64,000 nt of DNA from Paraniabella hibiscisoli. GTDB lineage: Bacteria; Bacteroidota; Bacteroidia; Chitinophagales; Chitinophagaceae. The notes beneath the pieces are model-generated. The model had not been told where the DNA came from. It saw only the letters and a list, made by a program, of their open reading frames with translations, and searched no databases. Below are positions 9,980 through 20,207 of the stretch, one piece after another. The stretch is from contig NZ_JAKWBK010000001.1 of NCBI RefSeq assembly GCF_022512515.1, forward strand, positions 930,001 to 994,000, in the 5' to 3' direction. Numbering within the stretch: the first letter of the stretch is position 1; every line of letters starts with the position of its first letter. The position numbers and the translations under genes are program-made.

Positions 9980-12126
9980 TCAGGCTAAATATTTTATAGG
10001 TAAAGTTATGATAAATTCTGCACCATCTCCAAAATTTGACACCACTTCTATAGTACCGTTGTGGCTATCAATAATACCTTTTACAATCGACATCCCCAGG
10101 CCTGTTCCCTGCCCAACAGGCTTCGTAGTATAGAAAGGTTCAAAAATTTTCTCCCGTACACTATCTTTTATTCCGGTGCCATTGTCCTTAATTGATACTT
10201 TAACGTGTCCGTCTTCAGAAGTTGTTTGAATAGTTAAAATACCCGTACCCGGACTGGAGGACTGACGTTCGGCAATAGATTGCAAGCCGTTAGTGATAAT
10301 GTTCATAAACACCTGGTTGATCTTACCCGGTGTACATTCAATTTCCGGAATATTTCCAAATTCTTTATTCAGAACAAAATCGGTAGGGAATGTATTTTTA
10401 ACGAGCATTAAGGTTGACTGCAGCCCATCGTTTAAATTGGCGTATTTTATATTGGCTTCATCTATCCGGGCAAAATTTTTGAGGTTGCTCACAATTTCTG
10501 CTGTACGGTGGGCTCCATCCTTTATTCCCGTCAATAAGGTTTTTATTTCCTCATTAATATAATCGAGGTCAATTTGCTTTTTGTAAGAGTCGATTTCTTT
10601 AAACTGGTCTTCTACATTTGCCGACGTGTCTACTTCCTCATATTTTTTGATAACGCTCAGCAGGTCAGAAACATCCAGCTCCAGTGGTTTTATATTGGAA
10701 GTAACAAAGTTAATCGGGTTGTTGATCTCGTGGGCAATGCCAGCCGTTAGCTGACCTAATGACACCATTTTTTCAGATTCCACCAACTGACTTTGCGCAT
10801 TTTTTAACTGGGAAAGTGTGTGGTTCAGGTTATCGTTCGCACTCTCCAGCTCCTGCGTACGTTCGTGCACCTGTTGCTCCAGGATAATATTCTGATCTTT
10901 TACCAGTCGCTCATTTTCCAGGGAAACCCTTAAAGCCTCCTTGCGGGCCAGCTCCTGGTTTCGGCGGTAGGTATTGATCCTATCGGCCAGCGCTAATGAA
11001 AGCAGTACCGCTTCTACCGCAGATCCTATTTGAAGGGCATAAAAAGTGAGATAATTATAAGGCAGAATGCCCACATTTCTCAATACAAATACGATCACGC
11101 TGCATAAGAAGATCGACCAGGCAATCAATAGGGTTTTGGCACCATGAATTTGTTTAACCGCCAGAAAGGAACAAATGCCCAATACATAAAAAGCAGTACA
11201 GAATGCCGTCAATTGTACGGCAACCTGGGCGCCTCTGAACATTCCCATTATACCCAAAACCAACGAAATACAATAAAATCCCTCAAAAAGGAAAATACCC
11301 CTGTTAAACCGTTTGGATACGCTTTTAAGGTTTAGAAAATTTCGGATAAACTCCAACGCCGCTAACCCGTTAAAAAACGGAACCAGGAAGGCTGCGTAAT
11401 TATTGATTGCAGGCGTATTCGGCCACAGAAAGCGAAATGTGTACCCTTGCAACTGGGCTTGCGTAATACCTACAAATACCATGTACAGTACATAATAGAA
11501 ATAGCTACTCTCCCTGGTAGAGAAAAACAGGAACAGGTTGTATAAAACCATTACCAGAATCAAACCAATATATAGCCCGAAGATGAGGTCGTTGGTGGCA
11601 ATTTTTTCGAAAGTTCTTTCCACATGCCCTACGGTAATGGGTATCAGCAACTGTTCGGATGCACTGACTTTTAGGTAAAACGTTTTCTGCGCCCCCTTTT
11701 TTATCTGCGCATCAAACATATACGTTTGATAGTTATACTTACGATTGGCGAACGGGCGCGACTCTGACAAAGCTATGGAGTCAAACCCACCAGATATTTC
11801 GTTCTGATAATATAAAACGGCATCATCAATGGTAGCGTGCTCCAGGTTAATCAACAGCTTCGGATCTTCGGTATTATTCTCAACAATAAATTTTACCCAA
11901 AAAGACGAAGCGGAAATAAAGAAGCCCGGTACATCTGAAGGGCTTTTTAAGAAGGGTGTTGCAGCGGCCTCATTTACCGACAATGTGCCGGCCTTATCCT
12001 CCAGATACTGAATATGATCTTTAGCAACACTGTAAATAACATTCTCTTTGGTAACATTTACTGGTGTCTGTGCTAACAAGTTTACGCTTGCCAATAAAAT
12101 ACAAATGAGAAAAAATAAATACGCAT
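9980..12126 (-). CDS. 7TMR-DISM sensor histidine kinase
   Basis: Repaired length is about 715 aa. Order: signal peptide, extracytoplasmic 7TMR-DISMED2-type beta domain (about 30-165, with FFISASSFWVKFIVEN and LEHATIDDAVLYY), seven membrane helices (about 175-390), a coiled coil, HisKA-like dimerisation with the His in LTAGIAHEINNPINFVTSN, and HATPase_c with NLKNFARIDEA, DNGTGI and GQGTGLGMSIVKG. The start needs care. The long frame begins at a TTG inside the signal sequence. Adding one T to the run at 12110-12115 joins it to an ATG at 12126 and gives a full signal peptide MRIYFFLICILLASVNLLAQ. DISMED2 domains are thought to bind sugars or small ligands; the ligand here is unknown. Confidence 0.9.
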
Positions 12127-12137
12127 TAGAGGGGTAC

Positions 12138-12816
12138 TTATACTTTTAATAAATAATCCACCAGAAGTTCACCCTTTGGTCCTGTTTCTGTTATACCTCG
12201 TTGTATGGGATTGGCAAATAATTCAAAAATCTTTTTACGTTCTTTTTCATCAGCACTAACAAGTGTCTTACTATCGTTAATAACCATCGCAGTAGCTACA
12301 AAGTCGTCCTTAGGGTAAAAGAAATCGCCCTTATCACCTAATGAAGTTTCAACAAGGCCTCCTATGCGTTTTCCTATTCTTACAGTAACCGGGGCGCACA
12401 AAAAAATATCTTCTCTACATTCAGCTGCATGGCTACCACTACTCCTACACGTGCCATAAAAATACTTCCAATACCCAGGCCTGCCACCTCCATCGAGTTC
12501 CAGAGACCACATATTTCAGAAGTTCCGGGTGACGCCTGTTGATGAATGGCCGGGTCATATTGACCGATGGCCGTTTCAATAGGCAAAGGAAATATGCCAT
12601 CTGCCACCTGAACTCTTGCCCCTCCATATATTTTCTCACGATCCAGGCTTTTGCCACCACCACGAAAGTATTTTCATGATGCATCCAGCTCGTATTGGCC
12701 GAAGTTACTTTTGCAACTCCGAAATGAGCTTCCAAAAGACGCCTGTGGCCGTCAATAAACTTGAGGCAGGTTTCAGGATCTGTTGTGGCTTTAAAGGCTC
12801 TGATAGCTACTTCCAC
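12138..12816 (-). CDS. GNAT-superfamily acyltransferase, autoinducer-synthase/FeeM-like
   Basis: Repaired length is about 226 aa. Sequence order is a central SEICGLWNSMEVAGLGIGS, which resembles the GNAT/acyl-CoA-binding motif A (Q/R-x-x-G-x-G/A), then FFCAPPVTVRIGKRIGG, reminiscent of the R-x-G region of LuxI and N-acyl amino acid synthases. No membrane segment. Two splits close on adding one base to the runs at 12649-12652 and 12391-12394. It starts 8 bases after the E1-like gene and ends 11 bases before the 7TMR-DISM kinase, so the three are likely cotranscribed. An acyl-amino-acid or related signal as product is inference. A generic N-acetyltransferase is the alternative. Confidence 0.6.
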
Positions 12817-12824
12817 TAAGCATT

Positions 12825-13930
12825 TTATTTAATTAATTCCTTAAAATCGATATAATATCTTCCGGAACTAGTTGTTTCTGACAGCAGAATTCTTCTGCAC
12901 GTGTCAGTAACCATTGCACCACCCAATACCACAGAAGAGGCTAGCTGTGGCCAGGTATTAATACTTTTTCCCATTTCACTTAGCGAATATTTCATCCTGT
13001 CTGAGAGGGCTGACAGGTTTACCATGGCATCCAGCATTGGTAATTTTTCCTGGCTTGTAAGATCTTTTAATTTTGTCAGATCAATACCTTCTTCATTTAA
13101 ATTACCATGAAAAAGCGGTCGATCCGGCTCCAGGTCAAAACGCTCAACATCCAGCATTCCGCGGTCATTGGTATCCATCACCACCGGAATTCTTTTTCAC
13201 GGGCCTTTACCCTGCTTAAAATTTTTACATCAATACTATCGCATTCTTCAATCAATATGTCGAGCTTCGTATCTTTTTCACCTAAAAAGGTATCGATATT
13301 ATCAGCAGTAATACCCTCTGTAAAGCAGGTTACTTCGAGAAAAGGATCTAACTCTGCTATTTTCTGGGCTGTAATTATTGCTTTGGAGGCACCCAGGTTG
13401 TATACATTGCAGTTACTTAACCGGTTCATGTTGCACAATTCAACCGTGTCAAAGTCTGCCAGGTACAGCGCTCCGCATATACGCTCGGTAGCAATCGTCA
13501 TAGCAATGGACTGGCCTACCGACAAACCTATAATACCCAACTTCTTAGTTTTGAGCACTTCCAGTTCTTCCGGTTTGATCTTATACAGGTTTCTGCTGGT
13601 TCGTACTTTTACAAACTCTTCCTCATCGAGCAGGTGCACCAGTTTCTGCGACCAGGGATAGTATACCCACACACCATAGTCGTTGGAATCTTTTCCATCA
13701 AGATAGCGGCTCACCTCAACCTTATATTCATCGGGAGTGAGCTGTTTTTGAGGATTATTTATTTTTGCTAATTCTGATAATTGACTTTCAATAGTATCGT
13801 ATATTTGTATAGAGGGGGTTTTTGACAAAAGCTCTCTTAGCCTCTCTTGCCCACCGCTCTCTGCCAATCTGTAATATACTGGTTTGTAATAACTATTATA
13901 TGGTTCAGAAGCCTGATAGCCTAAAAGCAT
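12825..13930 (-). CDS. E1/ThiF-like adenylating protein (Rv1355c-type)
   Basis: Repaired length is about 368 aa. A 130-residue N-terminal domain of unknown fold precedes a ThiF/MoeB/E1 Rossmann domain: KKLGIIGLSVGQSIAMTIA is the nucleotide loop, YLADFDTVELCNMNRLS carries the D-x-D and N-x-N-R residues for ATP and Mg binding, and VVMDTNDRG follows. I see no CxxC zinc pairs and no obvious E1 catalytic Cys, so adenylation without thioester transfer is possible. The frame breaks at the T-run 13193-13197 (one base short). The layout resembles Rv1355c-family proteins, here without the nitroreductase half. It is divergent from a response regulator (67-base gap) and heads an operon with an acyltransferase and sensor kinases. 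Confidence 0.75.
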
Positions 13931-13997
13931 GGTTTTGTTTTGATGATTTAGCAGGATATAAATATAGAACAGAATTTTAACAATATATAGTTTTTAT

Positions 13998-14468
13998 ATG
14001 CCCGAAAACAATATTTATAAGAATATCTTGTATGTTGATGATGAAATACATAACCTGAACTCTTTTCGTGCTGTATTCAGAAGATCATACAATGTATTTA
14101 CAGCTTCTTCTGCGAAAGAAGGTAAAGCTATATTGGACGAGAACACGATACACCTGATTATTACAGACCAAAGAATGCCGGAAACAACCGGGATCGAATT
14201 CCTTGAATCTATCATTAAAGATCATCCTGCAATACCAAGAATTTTGTTGACGGGCTATACAGATATTAATGCGGTTATAGATGCCATTAACAAGGGGTCT
14301 GTTTATAAGTATGTTCAAAAACCCTGGTCTGAGGACGAACTCCGCGAAACTATAGAAAATGCATTAAAAATCTATACTAATAGTAAGAATAAAGAGCAGC
14401 TCACAGAGAAACTTATAACTACTAACGAACAATTAGAGTTTTTATTACGCCAGAACCTGCTTTCCTGA
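13998..14468 (+). CDS. response regulator with C-terminal coiled coil
   Basis: 156 aa, intact. Receiver domain with Asp14-Asp15 (LYVDDEIHNLNSF), acceptor Asp57 in LIITDQRMPETTG, then ILLTGYTDINAV and YVQKPWSEDEL. The tail (about 125-156) is a coiled coil, not a DNA-binding or enzymatic domain. It is very close in sequence to the REC domain of the kinase at 8869-9960 (shared LYVDDE, FRR, DQRMPE, TG, RILLTGYTDI, AIN, KPW), so one probably arose from the other. It may feed or compete with that kinase. It is transcribed away from the E1-like gene and its stop is 2 bases from the topoisomerase stop. Confidence 0.88.
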   Translation: MPENNIYKNILYVDDEIHNLNSFRAVFRRSYNVFTASSAKEGKAILDENTIHLIITDQRMPETTGIEFLESIIKDHPAIPRILLTGYTDINAVIDAINKGSVYKYVQKPWSEDELRETIENALKIYTNSKNKEQLTEKLITTNEQLEFLLRQNLLS

Positions 14469-14470
14469 GC

Positions 14471-15571
14471 TTATTTTGCCGGCATCTTTTCTTTTTCAGG
14501 ATTTTCATAAGAGTGGCCTCCAGTAGTTCAGTATTGTTATTTTCTTCTGTGGAACCGCCCGTTTGAATATATTTCATAAGCCTTGCATCTTCATACATAG
14601 TCAATACCAGTGGGTGTATATAATGGCTTTTGCAAACGGATCTTGTATTTCCCAGGTTGGCAGCCACACCATCAATTGCGGCTATCGTATTTCTTTTCAT
14701 CTCCGCCTGGGTTTCAAATCCACCTATTTTTGCAAACTGCCCTATGCAATCCACAGTGCCTGTCCAGGTTCTGAAATCCTTGCTGGTAAATTCACCTCCC
14801 GAAATATCTTTTATGTAGTCGTTGACCTCTCCACTACTAACACTGTGCCGGCCACCAGACTCATCTATATATTGAAACAGCTCTTTACCAGGAATTTCTT
14901 TACACTGCTTTATGATCTTTGCGAGACGTGCACTTTTCAGAGAAACATTCTGATACACTCCCTTTTTGCCGCGAAAGCTGAAATGAACCTTATTGCCGTT
15001 TATTTTTATGTGCTGATCTTTTAAAGTAGACAGACCAAAAGATCCATATAGCTTCTCATAGACACTATTACCTACACGAATGCCGGTTTTATCCATTACA
15101 CTTACAACCGCAGCCAACACTTTTGCCTGGAAAGGCTGCGATCAGATAAATGTAAAGAGAGCTTTTTACGGATACTTTTAAGGCCTGACCGAATTGAAGC
15201 AGGCGATAAAACTTTGTTTCTTTCCGTAGTGCGCTCCAAAGCGGATGATAACGGTATTGCTTCCTGCCCATTACATCCAGGCCGGTGCATTGGAGATGCC
15301 CGTTACGGAGACTGCAGATCCAAACATTTTGCCAGGCCGGTGGGATAACCAGGCTTCGGATGCGGGAAAGCGTATCCGGGTCAGTTACTTTTTTACTGCC
15401 TTTTTTGTAGGAAAAGGATTTACCATGCTTTATTCTAACGATCCCTTCTTCAGTGTCGTTTACATAAGTAAGTTTTACTATGCTGGCGCTTTTCTTTGCA
15501 TCGTTAATGGCGTCTACCAGCTTTTGAGGAGAAACGTTTACTATGATATCGGCGGCTTCTATCTGCATCAA
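14471..15571 (-). CDS. DNA topoisomerase IB (poxvirus/bacterial type)
   Basis: Relaxes supercoils through a 3'-phosphotyrosine intermediate. Repaired length is about 367 aa. N-terminal beta domain includes IVRIKHGKSFSYKKG; the catalytic domain shows GIRVGNSVYEK (Arg), FTSKDFRTWTGT (Lys and Arg) and the active-site Tyr in CKSHYIHPLVL. Three single-base losses (near 15178, 15122 and in the T-runs at 14487-14496) split it into pieces. Repair of the last gives the ending KKKKMPAK and a TAA at 14471, which removes an apparent overlap with the convergent response regulator. The AraC-type gene lies 43 bases upstream. Confidence 0.9.
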
Positions 15572-15614
15572 ATTATCTATAGAAAAAAGAATGCCAATTC
15601 AATGATCCCGTTCA

Positions 15615-16588
15615 TCAGGCAACGGCCAGCTTATTGTATTTGTTTTTATACTCGATAGGAGTAAGGCCGGTAATTTTTTTAAAAGTGGTTCTAAAAGCCT
15701 TGGTATCGGTGTATCCTACATCATACATTACCTCGTTGATATTTTTACGACTGCTTTCAAAGCTCTTTTTGCCGCTTCTACTTTCACCCTTTGTATGTAC
15801 TCCAATACAGAATTACTGGTAGCCTGCTTAAAACGGCGCTCCAGGCTCCGGCGGCCCAGCGCTACAAATGCTGCAATATCGTCGATCGTTAGCCGCTCCT
15901 CAATATTTTTTCAATATAGTCCTGCGCTTTTTTAACTTCTTCATCATTGTGATTTTTCTGAGCGGTAAACATGGCAAATGCAGATTGACTGCTGCGATCG
16001 ATATCAATTGCAAAATACTTGGACACCAGGATAGCGGTTTGCCGGTCGGTATATTTTTCTACCAGGTGCAGCAAAAGATTCCAGTACGAAGTAGCGCCTC
16101 CGCTGGTATAAATACGATTCTGCTCAGTAACAATAGAGCCATCCTGCAATATCACTTCGGGAAACATTTCTCTGAATGCGTTCGTATATCCCCAGTGGGT
16201 GCTGCATTTTTTACCGTTAAGCAAACCTGTAGAAGCCAGCAAAAAGCACCGACACATAAAGAGGCTATTTCTGCACCTTCCTGATATTGCCAGTTCAACC
16301 ATTTGATCATTGTAGTATTGGCCGCTACGGCTTTCTCCATGTCTCCAAAAAGTGCGGGTGCTATAACCAGGTCGGCCACTCCGGTTTCTTCCAGCAACTG
16401 ATCAACTGTTACCGAAAACTGGTTGCCACTAAATTGTACCTGCTTATGGGCGCCTACCAGCTTAATATCGAAAAGAGGTCCGTTGCCGCTTACCTGCAGA
16501 AACTCATTTACGGTGTTAAAGCAATATTGGGGTCGGCCACGGCCTGCAATACGGCATGCTCCGGTACTAAAATATAGATCGTTTTCAT
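15615..16588 (-). CDS. GlxA-family AraC-type transcription regulator (DJ-1/PfpI + HTH)
   Basis: Repaired length is about 325 aa. It begins MKTIYILVPEHAVLQ and has a DJ-1/PfpI domain (about 1-190) with ASLCVGAFLLASTGLL and CSTHWGYTN, then a linker and an AraC helix-turn-helix pair with LTIDDIAAFVALGRRSLERR and NEVMYDVGYTDTKAFRTTFK. The PfpI domain in GlxA proteins senses ligands rather than acting as an enzyme. Four lost bases (runs near 16526, 16206, 15908 and 15770) split it; each is one base short in a homopolymer. The stop at 15615 lies 43 bases from the topoisomerase start. Targets unknown. Confidence 0.87.
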
Positions 16589-16674
16589 ACGAGAATGATT
16601 TGTCACCGCCTTTTTTATAGCAGGCTTTAAATAGAATACGAAAATTAGTACTATTTGAGCGATTACCGAAAAGG

Positions 16675-18172
16675 CTATTTCAAAAACTTTCCTATGACAG
16701 GTAATTGAGCAAATTCTCTCTTTTCAACACGCAGAATAAATAAGAAATAAAGCAGGAATATCAGTGTTGCTACTCCGTAATTAACCCAGAACAACGGAAA
16801 CTGCTCCTTTACGAAATAATGAATCACATAGCCTATTACAGCGATGATGATATAGGCAATGAGCTTATTTTTAGCATAGGGTATACGGTAGTTCTTCTGC
16901 CCCCAGACATAAGAAACAATCATCATAATACCGTAACAGGCGAAGGTGGCCCAGGCGCAGGCAACATAACTGTAAACCGGAATAAATAAATAATTTATTA
17001 ATATTGTAACGCCCGCACCTATCAAGGTTATATAGGCTCCCGCAATAGTTTTATTTCCGAGTTTGTACCAAATACTTAAGTTATAGTATATGCCCAAAAA
17101 CATGTTTGCCATTAACAATACGGGAACAACTTTCAGGCCTACCCACATGGGTGATCGGTTATAAAATATTTCCATACGTCCAGGTACAGCATAACGAATA
17201 GAAACATCAGGCATAGTGTTATTACAAAAACTTCATTACCCGGGCGTAAGTACGCGGTGCATTTTCGCTGGTAGATTGTTTGAAGAAAAACGGTTCTGCT
17301 CCCATGCGAAATGCCTGAACAGATAAGCTTATTAATAAAGATAGTTTGTAACAGGCCGAATATATTCCCACTTCTGCCTTTGCAGCGTCTTCTGAAGTAA
17401 CAGGAGCCCACCATCCTAACATAATGCGATCAAAGGTTTCATTGATCATGCCGGCAAAGCCTGCAATCATTATCGGGAGGCCATATAATACCAATTGCCG
17501 CCAAACAATTTTATCGAATTTAAAACTAAAGCTAAAGAACTCTTTAGAAAGCAAAAGCAGGGTAACAATGCTTTGTATAAGATTCGCAACAAAAACATAT
17601 CCTACCAGCCATTCCTTATCAAACAGAAAAGCAATGAGGCTATCCGGTTTCGCTTTGGCTATTTGGGGACAGATGCTCAGAAAAAATAAAGCGATCCCAT
17701 ATTTACGAGAATCCCGGATATCTTAACGAATGCAAATTTTCTGGGTTTGCCATCCAGCCTGAGTTTTGCGAAGGGAATAGCGCTCAGGGCATCAAAGAAG
17801 ATAATGCCCGATGCTAAAAGAACATACTCTGGATGCGCCTCAACCATTAAGATTTTGGGCGAGCGGTACGTGAAACCCAATCAGCAACATACACAACAAA
17901 AGGGAGGAGGAAAGCAATGAAATGCTGGAGGTATTAAAAACCGTTTTTTTATCCTGTATTTGTGTAAATCTGAAAAAGGCGGTCTCCATTCCATAAGTAA
18001 AAATCACATTCATGAAAGGGATATAGGAATATATAAGAGACTGTTCCCCATACAAAACCTTACCCAACATTAAAATCAGGTAAGGGGTCAGCAGGTAATT
18101 AATAAACCTTGCTGCTATAGAACTTACTCCATACCAAATAGTTTGTCCTGCCAGTTTCTTAATGCCGCTCAA
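16675..18172 (-). CDS. polysaccharide flippase of the MATE/Wzx-like superfamily
   Basis: About 500 aa and about 12-14 membrane helices. The N-terminus SGIKKLAGQTIWYGVSSIAA and the stretch FINYLLTPYLILMLGKVLYGE are typical of Bacteroidota oligosaccharide flippases that move lipid-linked glycans across the inner membrane. The C-terminal half includes LKVVPVLLMANMFLGIYYNLS. The gene is split at least four times (near 17860, 17690, 17225 and 17150). Most splits close with one added base. The one near 17860 needs either two added bases or one removed, so its local sequence is uncertain. I take a TTG at 18172 as start, just before the conserved part; an ATG at 18220 is the alternative. It stands alone, with no other glycan genes nearby. 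Confidence 0.85.
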
Positions 18173-18230
18173 ACGATAAAAAATTATTGATGCAAATTTA
18201 AAGTACTTAAAATAAAACAACGAGTTAATA

Positions 18231-18238
18231 TACCTTTG
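18231..18238 (+). promoter_or_regulatory. -7 element TACCTTTG for the 18272 gene
   Basis: Exact TAnnTTTG match 33 bases before the ATG at 18272. The upstream element is weak. It sits in the 99-base divergent gap shared with the flippase gene. Confidence 0.5.
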
Positions 18239-18271
18239 TCACAGATCATTCATCTAACTCAAATACATTTT

Positions 18272-18879
18272 ATGTTGAAGCAACTGGCAATATTAGCAGG
18301 ATTAGGTATGTGGGCAACCAATATTTCGGCTCAGGCTTTTGAAGGAAAAGTAAAAAATGGCAAAACGGAAGAGCCGGCTTTGGTCATGGTATATGATTAC
18401 CCGGAGGCTATTGTAGAAAATGCCTTGCTTGCAAAATTTGCTGATAAACAATTAACCGGAACATTGACAAAAGAATCCTTCCGGTTTTATCCAAATGTTG
18501 TAATAGATGAAGTGAGCAAAAGTAAGCTGGACTATTATTTTAAGCTGGAGGGAAACGGCAAAAAAACAGATCCCAAAACCACCCTGTATTTAGTAATGCA
18601 TGGTTCGGGAGATATAGAAGGCGCCTCGGAACTTTCCGGTCGCGGTAAATCTTTTTAGAGAAGATGGCGGGAAACGTAAAACGCAGCAATGATATTATGG
18701 AAATAAGAAAGCAGGAGTCGATACTGGTGGATGAGGAAAACGCGCTTTTTGACCTTCAAAAAACGCAAAAAGAACTGGAAGAGCAACTGCAGGCGAATAA
18801 AACCAAACAGGAAACCCAGCAAAAAATAATTGCTTCCCAAAAAATGCTGCTGGACGATCTTAAAGCTAAAATAAACTAG
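18272..18879 (+). CDS. secreted protein of unknown function with C-terminal coiled coil
   Basis: Not recognised. Repaired length is about 202 aa. A signal peptide (MLKQLAILAGLGMWATNISA, cut likely before QAFEG) is followed by a globular half with a run of charged beta-like segments and then a coiled coil rich in Gln, Lys and Glu (about 140-202, e.g. LQKTQKELEEQLQANK). The T-run near 18652-18656 is one base short; adding T joins GRGKSF to LEKMAGNV. ATG at 18272 is chosen over 18236 because it starts the signal peptide. It converges with the periplasmic binding protein gene, and the stop codons overlap by 4 bases. Confidence 0.7.
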
Positions 18880-20042
18880 TTAACGGCCTTTAAAGTACCA
18901 TTGAAGTACTTTAAATAATACAATTTTTTGTTTTCGTAGTGGCTTATTTTACCATTCAGGTAATCAGGCTGTATGTCCATATCGAAAAAGGTTCTGTATT
19001 CTGATCCGGCCAGCTTCTTATTAATATCTTTTCCATAACGGTTTAATAAATGACCGAAGCGGTATGTAAGCCCATAACCCCTGAAAACCAGATCGCTGGG
19101 TTGTGCGTACATCTTTTTGCTGTAATAAGTTGTAATAGACCGGCTGGTAGCATCTGTTTTGGGGTTAAAAAATGGCGTAGAATAAACAATATCAATGCCT
19201 TTATATTCCGGTTTTGCAACGCCGATGTTTTCCCAGGTAGGCATACCTATTACAGTTACCGACGCAAAGTTTTTTATATTTCCCGCTAATTGCTTTAAAA
19301 TTTTACCGCCAAACTCTGTATCCAGCGAACCTACCACATATAAACCAGCCTGCGTTGGCTGCGTAGTTGCCCCCAATGCCTTTAATGCTATATCATCATT
19401 TACCTCCTGGAAACGGATCTTTACAGAATCTTTATAATACTTATTTAAAGTTTCCAATACCGAACGGATATAGGCATCTGAACTTGTTTTACGGGTAAGA
19501 ACGGTTACCTGCTTGCCCGCATAGCTTTTCTTCATGTAGTTGTACAACCCTTCCAGCTGGGTTTGTATAGTGGGGTTCAATACTACAAAATATGGATTGT
19601 CGGTAGCATTGGCATCATTTGGAACAGTCGCATTCAGTACCGTTATTTTCTTATCGGCGCCCAGCCTGGCCAAAGTAGTCAATTCTGTAAGGCTGCAGTT
19701 GGCTATGATAAGCTCTACTCCATCGGCCGCACATTTGCTGAATTGCTGCTCCAGGGTTTCCCTTTTCGACTTTGAATCATATACATATACATCTAATGGT
19801 ATATTCAATGCATTCAATGAGTCGATGGCCAGCGCAGCCCCGTGATAAAATTCCAGGCCATTGATAGAAGATTTGGGGAAAGTTTTGCCTGAATATTTGT
19901 AGCTGCCCACATTATCAAAAGCCTCATCAATATAAAGAGGTGTAAATATTGCCAGTTTATGCCGCACACCGTTAGAAACCGGCTGTGCGAAAACTGAAAA
20001 AACTACAACAAGCGTTAAAAAACTTAGAAGCGTTTTCTTCAT
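18876..20042 (-). CDS. type-1 periplasmic binding fold protein (ABC substrate-binding-like)
   Basis: 388 aa, intact. Signal peptide MKKTLLSFLTLVVVFSVFAQ, then a PBP1 fold in which GLEFYHGAALAIDSLN matches the G-x-x-L-A-x-x-x-x-N region of Leu/Ile/Val-type binding proteins, followed by VYVYDSKSKRETLEQQF, ELIIANCSLTEL and PYFVVLNPTIQTQLEGL. Proteins of this kind in Bacteroidota often have no matched ABC transporter, and none is encoded here, so transport is not proven. The long frame upstream of the ATG at 20042 reads through a structured leader and is not coding. guaA lies upstream on the same strand. Confidence 0.8.
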   Translation of the reverse strand: MKKTLLSFLTLVVVFSVFAQPVSNGVRHKLAIFTPLYIDEAFDNVGSYKYSGKTFPKSSINGLEFYHGAALAIDSLNALNIPLDVYVYDSKSKRETLEQQFSKCAADGVELIIANCSLTELTTLARLGADKKITVLNATVPNDANATDNPYFVVLNPTIQTQLEGLYNYMKKSYAGKQVTVLTRKTSSDAYIRSVLETLNKYYKDSVKIRFQEVNDDIALKALGATTQPTQAGLYVVGSLDTEFGGKILKQLAGNIKNFASVTVIGMPTWENIGVAKPEYKGIDIVYSTPFFNPKTDATSRSITTYYSKKMYAQPSDLVFRGYGLTYRFGHLLNRYGKDINKKLAGSEYRTFFDMDIQPDYLNGKISHYENKKLYYLKYFNGTLKAVN

Positions 20043-20062
20043 GGTAGGATTTATTAGTTTGT

Positions 20063-20137
20063 GGCCTTCGCACATCCTATCTCTTACCTGCTTACAGGCA
20101 CAAGATACAATGCGAACCAGGTTTATCCCGGCTGGCC
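20063..20137 (-). ncRNA. structured leader RNA candidate upstream of the binding-protein gene
   Basis: On the minus strand the leader can form a closing stem GGCC/GGCC (20134-20137 with 20063-20066), a small hairpin CCAG/CTGG (20132-20135 with 20117-20120, competing with the closing stem by two bases), and a long arm TTCGCA/TGCGAA (20111-20116 with 20067-20072) continued by TATCT/AGATA and CCTG/CAGG around a 4-nt loop. That is a three-way junction with an internal loop of 4x4. I could not match it to TPP, SAM, cobalamin, FMN or SRP consensus. No U-tract follows, so control of translation is more likely than termination. Confidence 0.4.
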
Positions 20138-20207
20138 TATGCACCTGCATCAGGGGGAAATAGCAAAAAACATGCAATCCCGCAAAATCAACAATACTAT
20201 TTATTTG

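Noticed and set aside
14422..14473. Overlap of the topoisomerase IB and response regulator coding ends
   Set aside because: It disappears after repair of a short A-run, which moves the topoisomerase stop to 14471, 2 bases beyond the regulator stop.
20063..20160. TPP, SAM, cobalamin or FMN riboswitch, or SRP RNA
   Set aside because: I looked for the invariant core words of each on both strands (for example CTGAGA and the GGAA-AGCAG SRP core) and did not find them. Kept only as an unassigned structured RNA.
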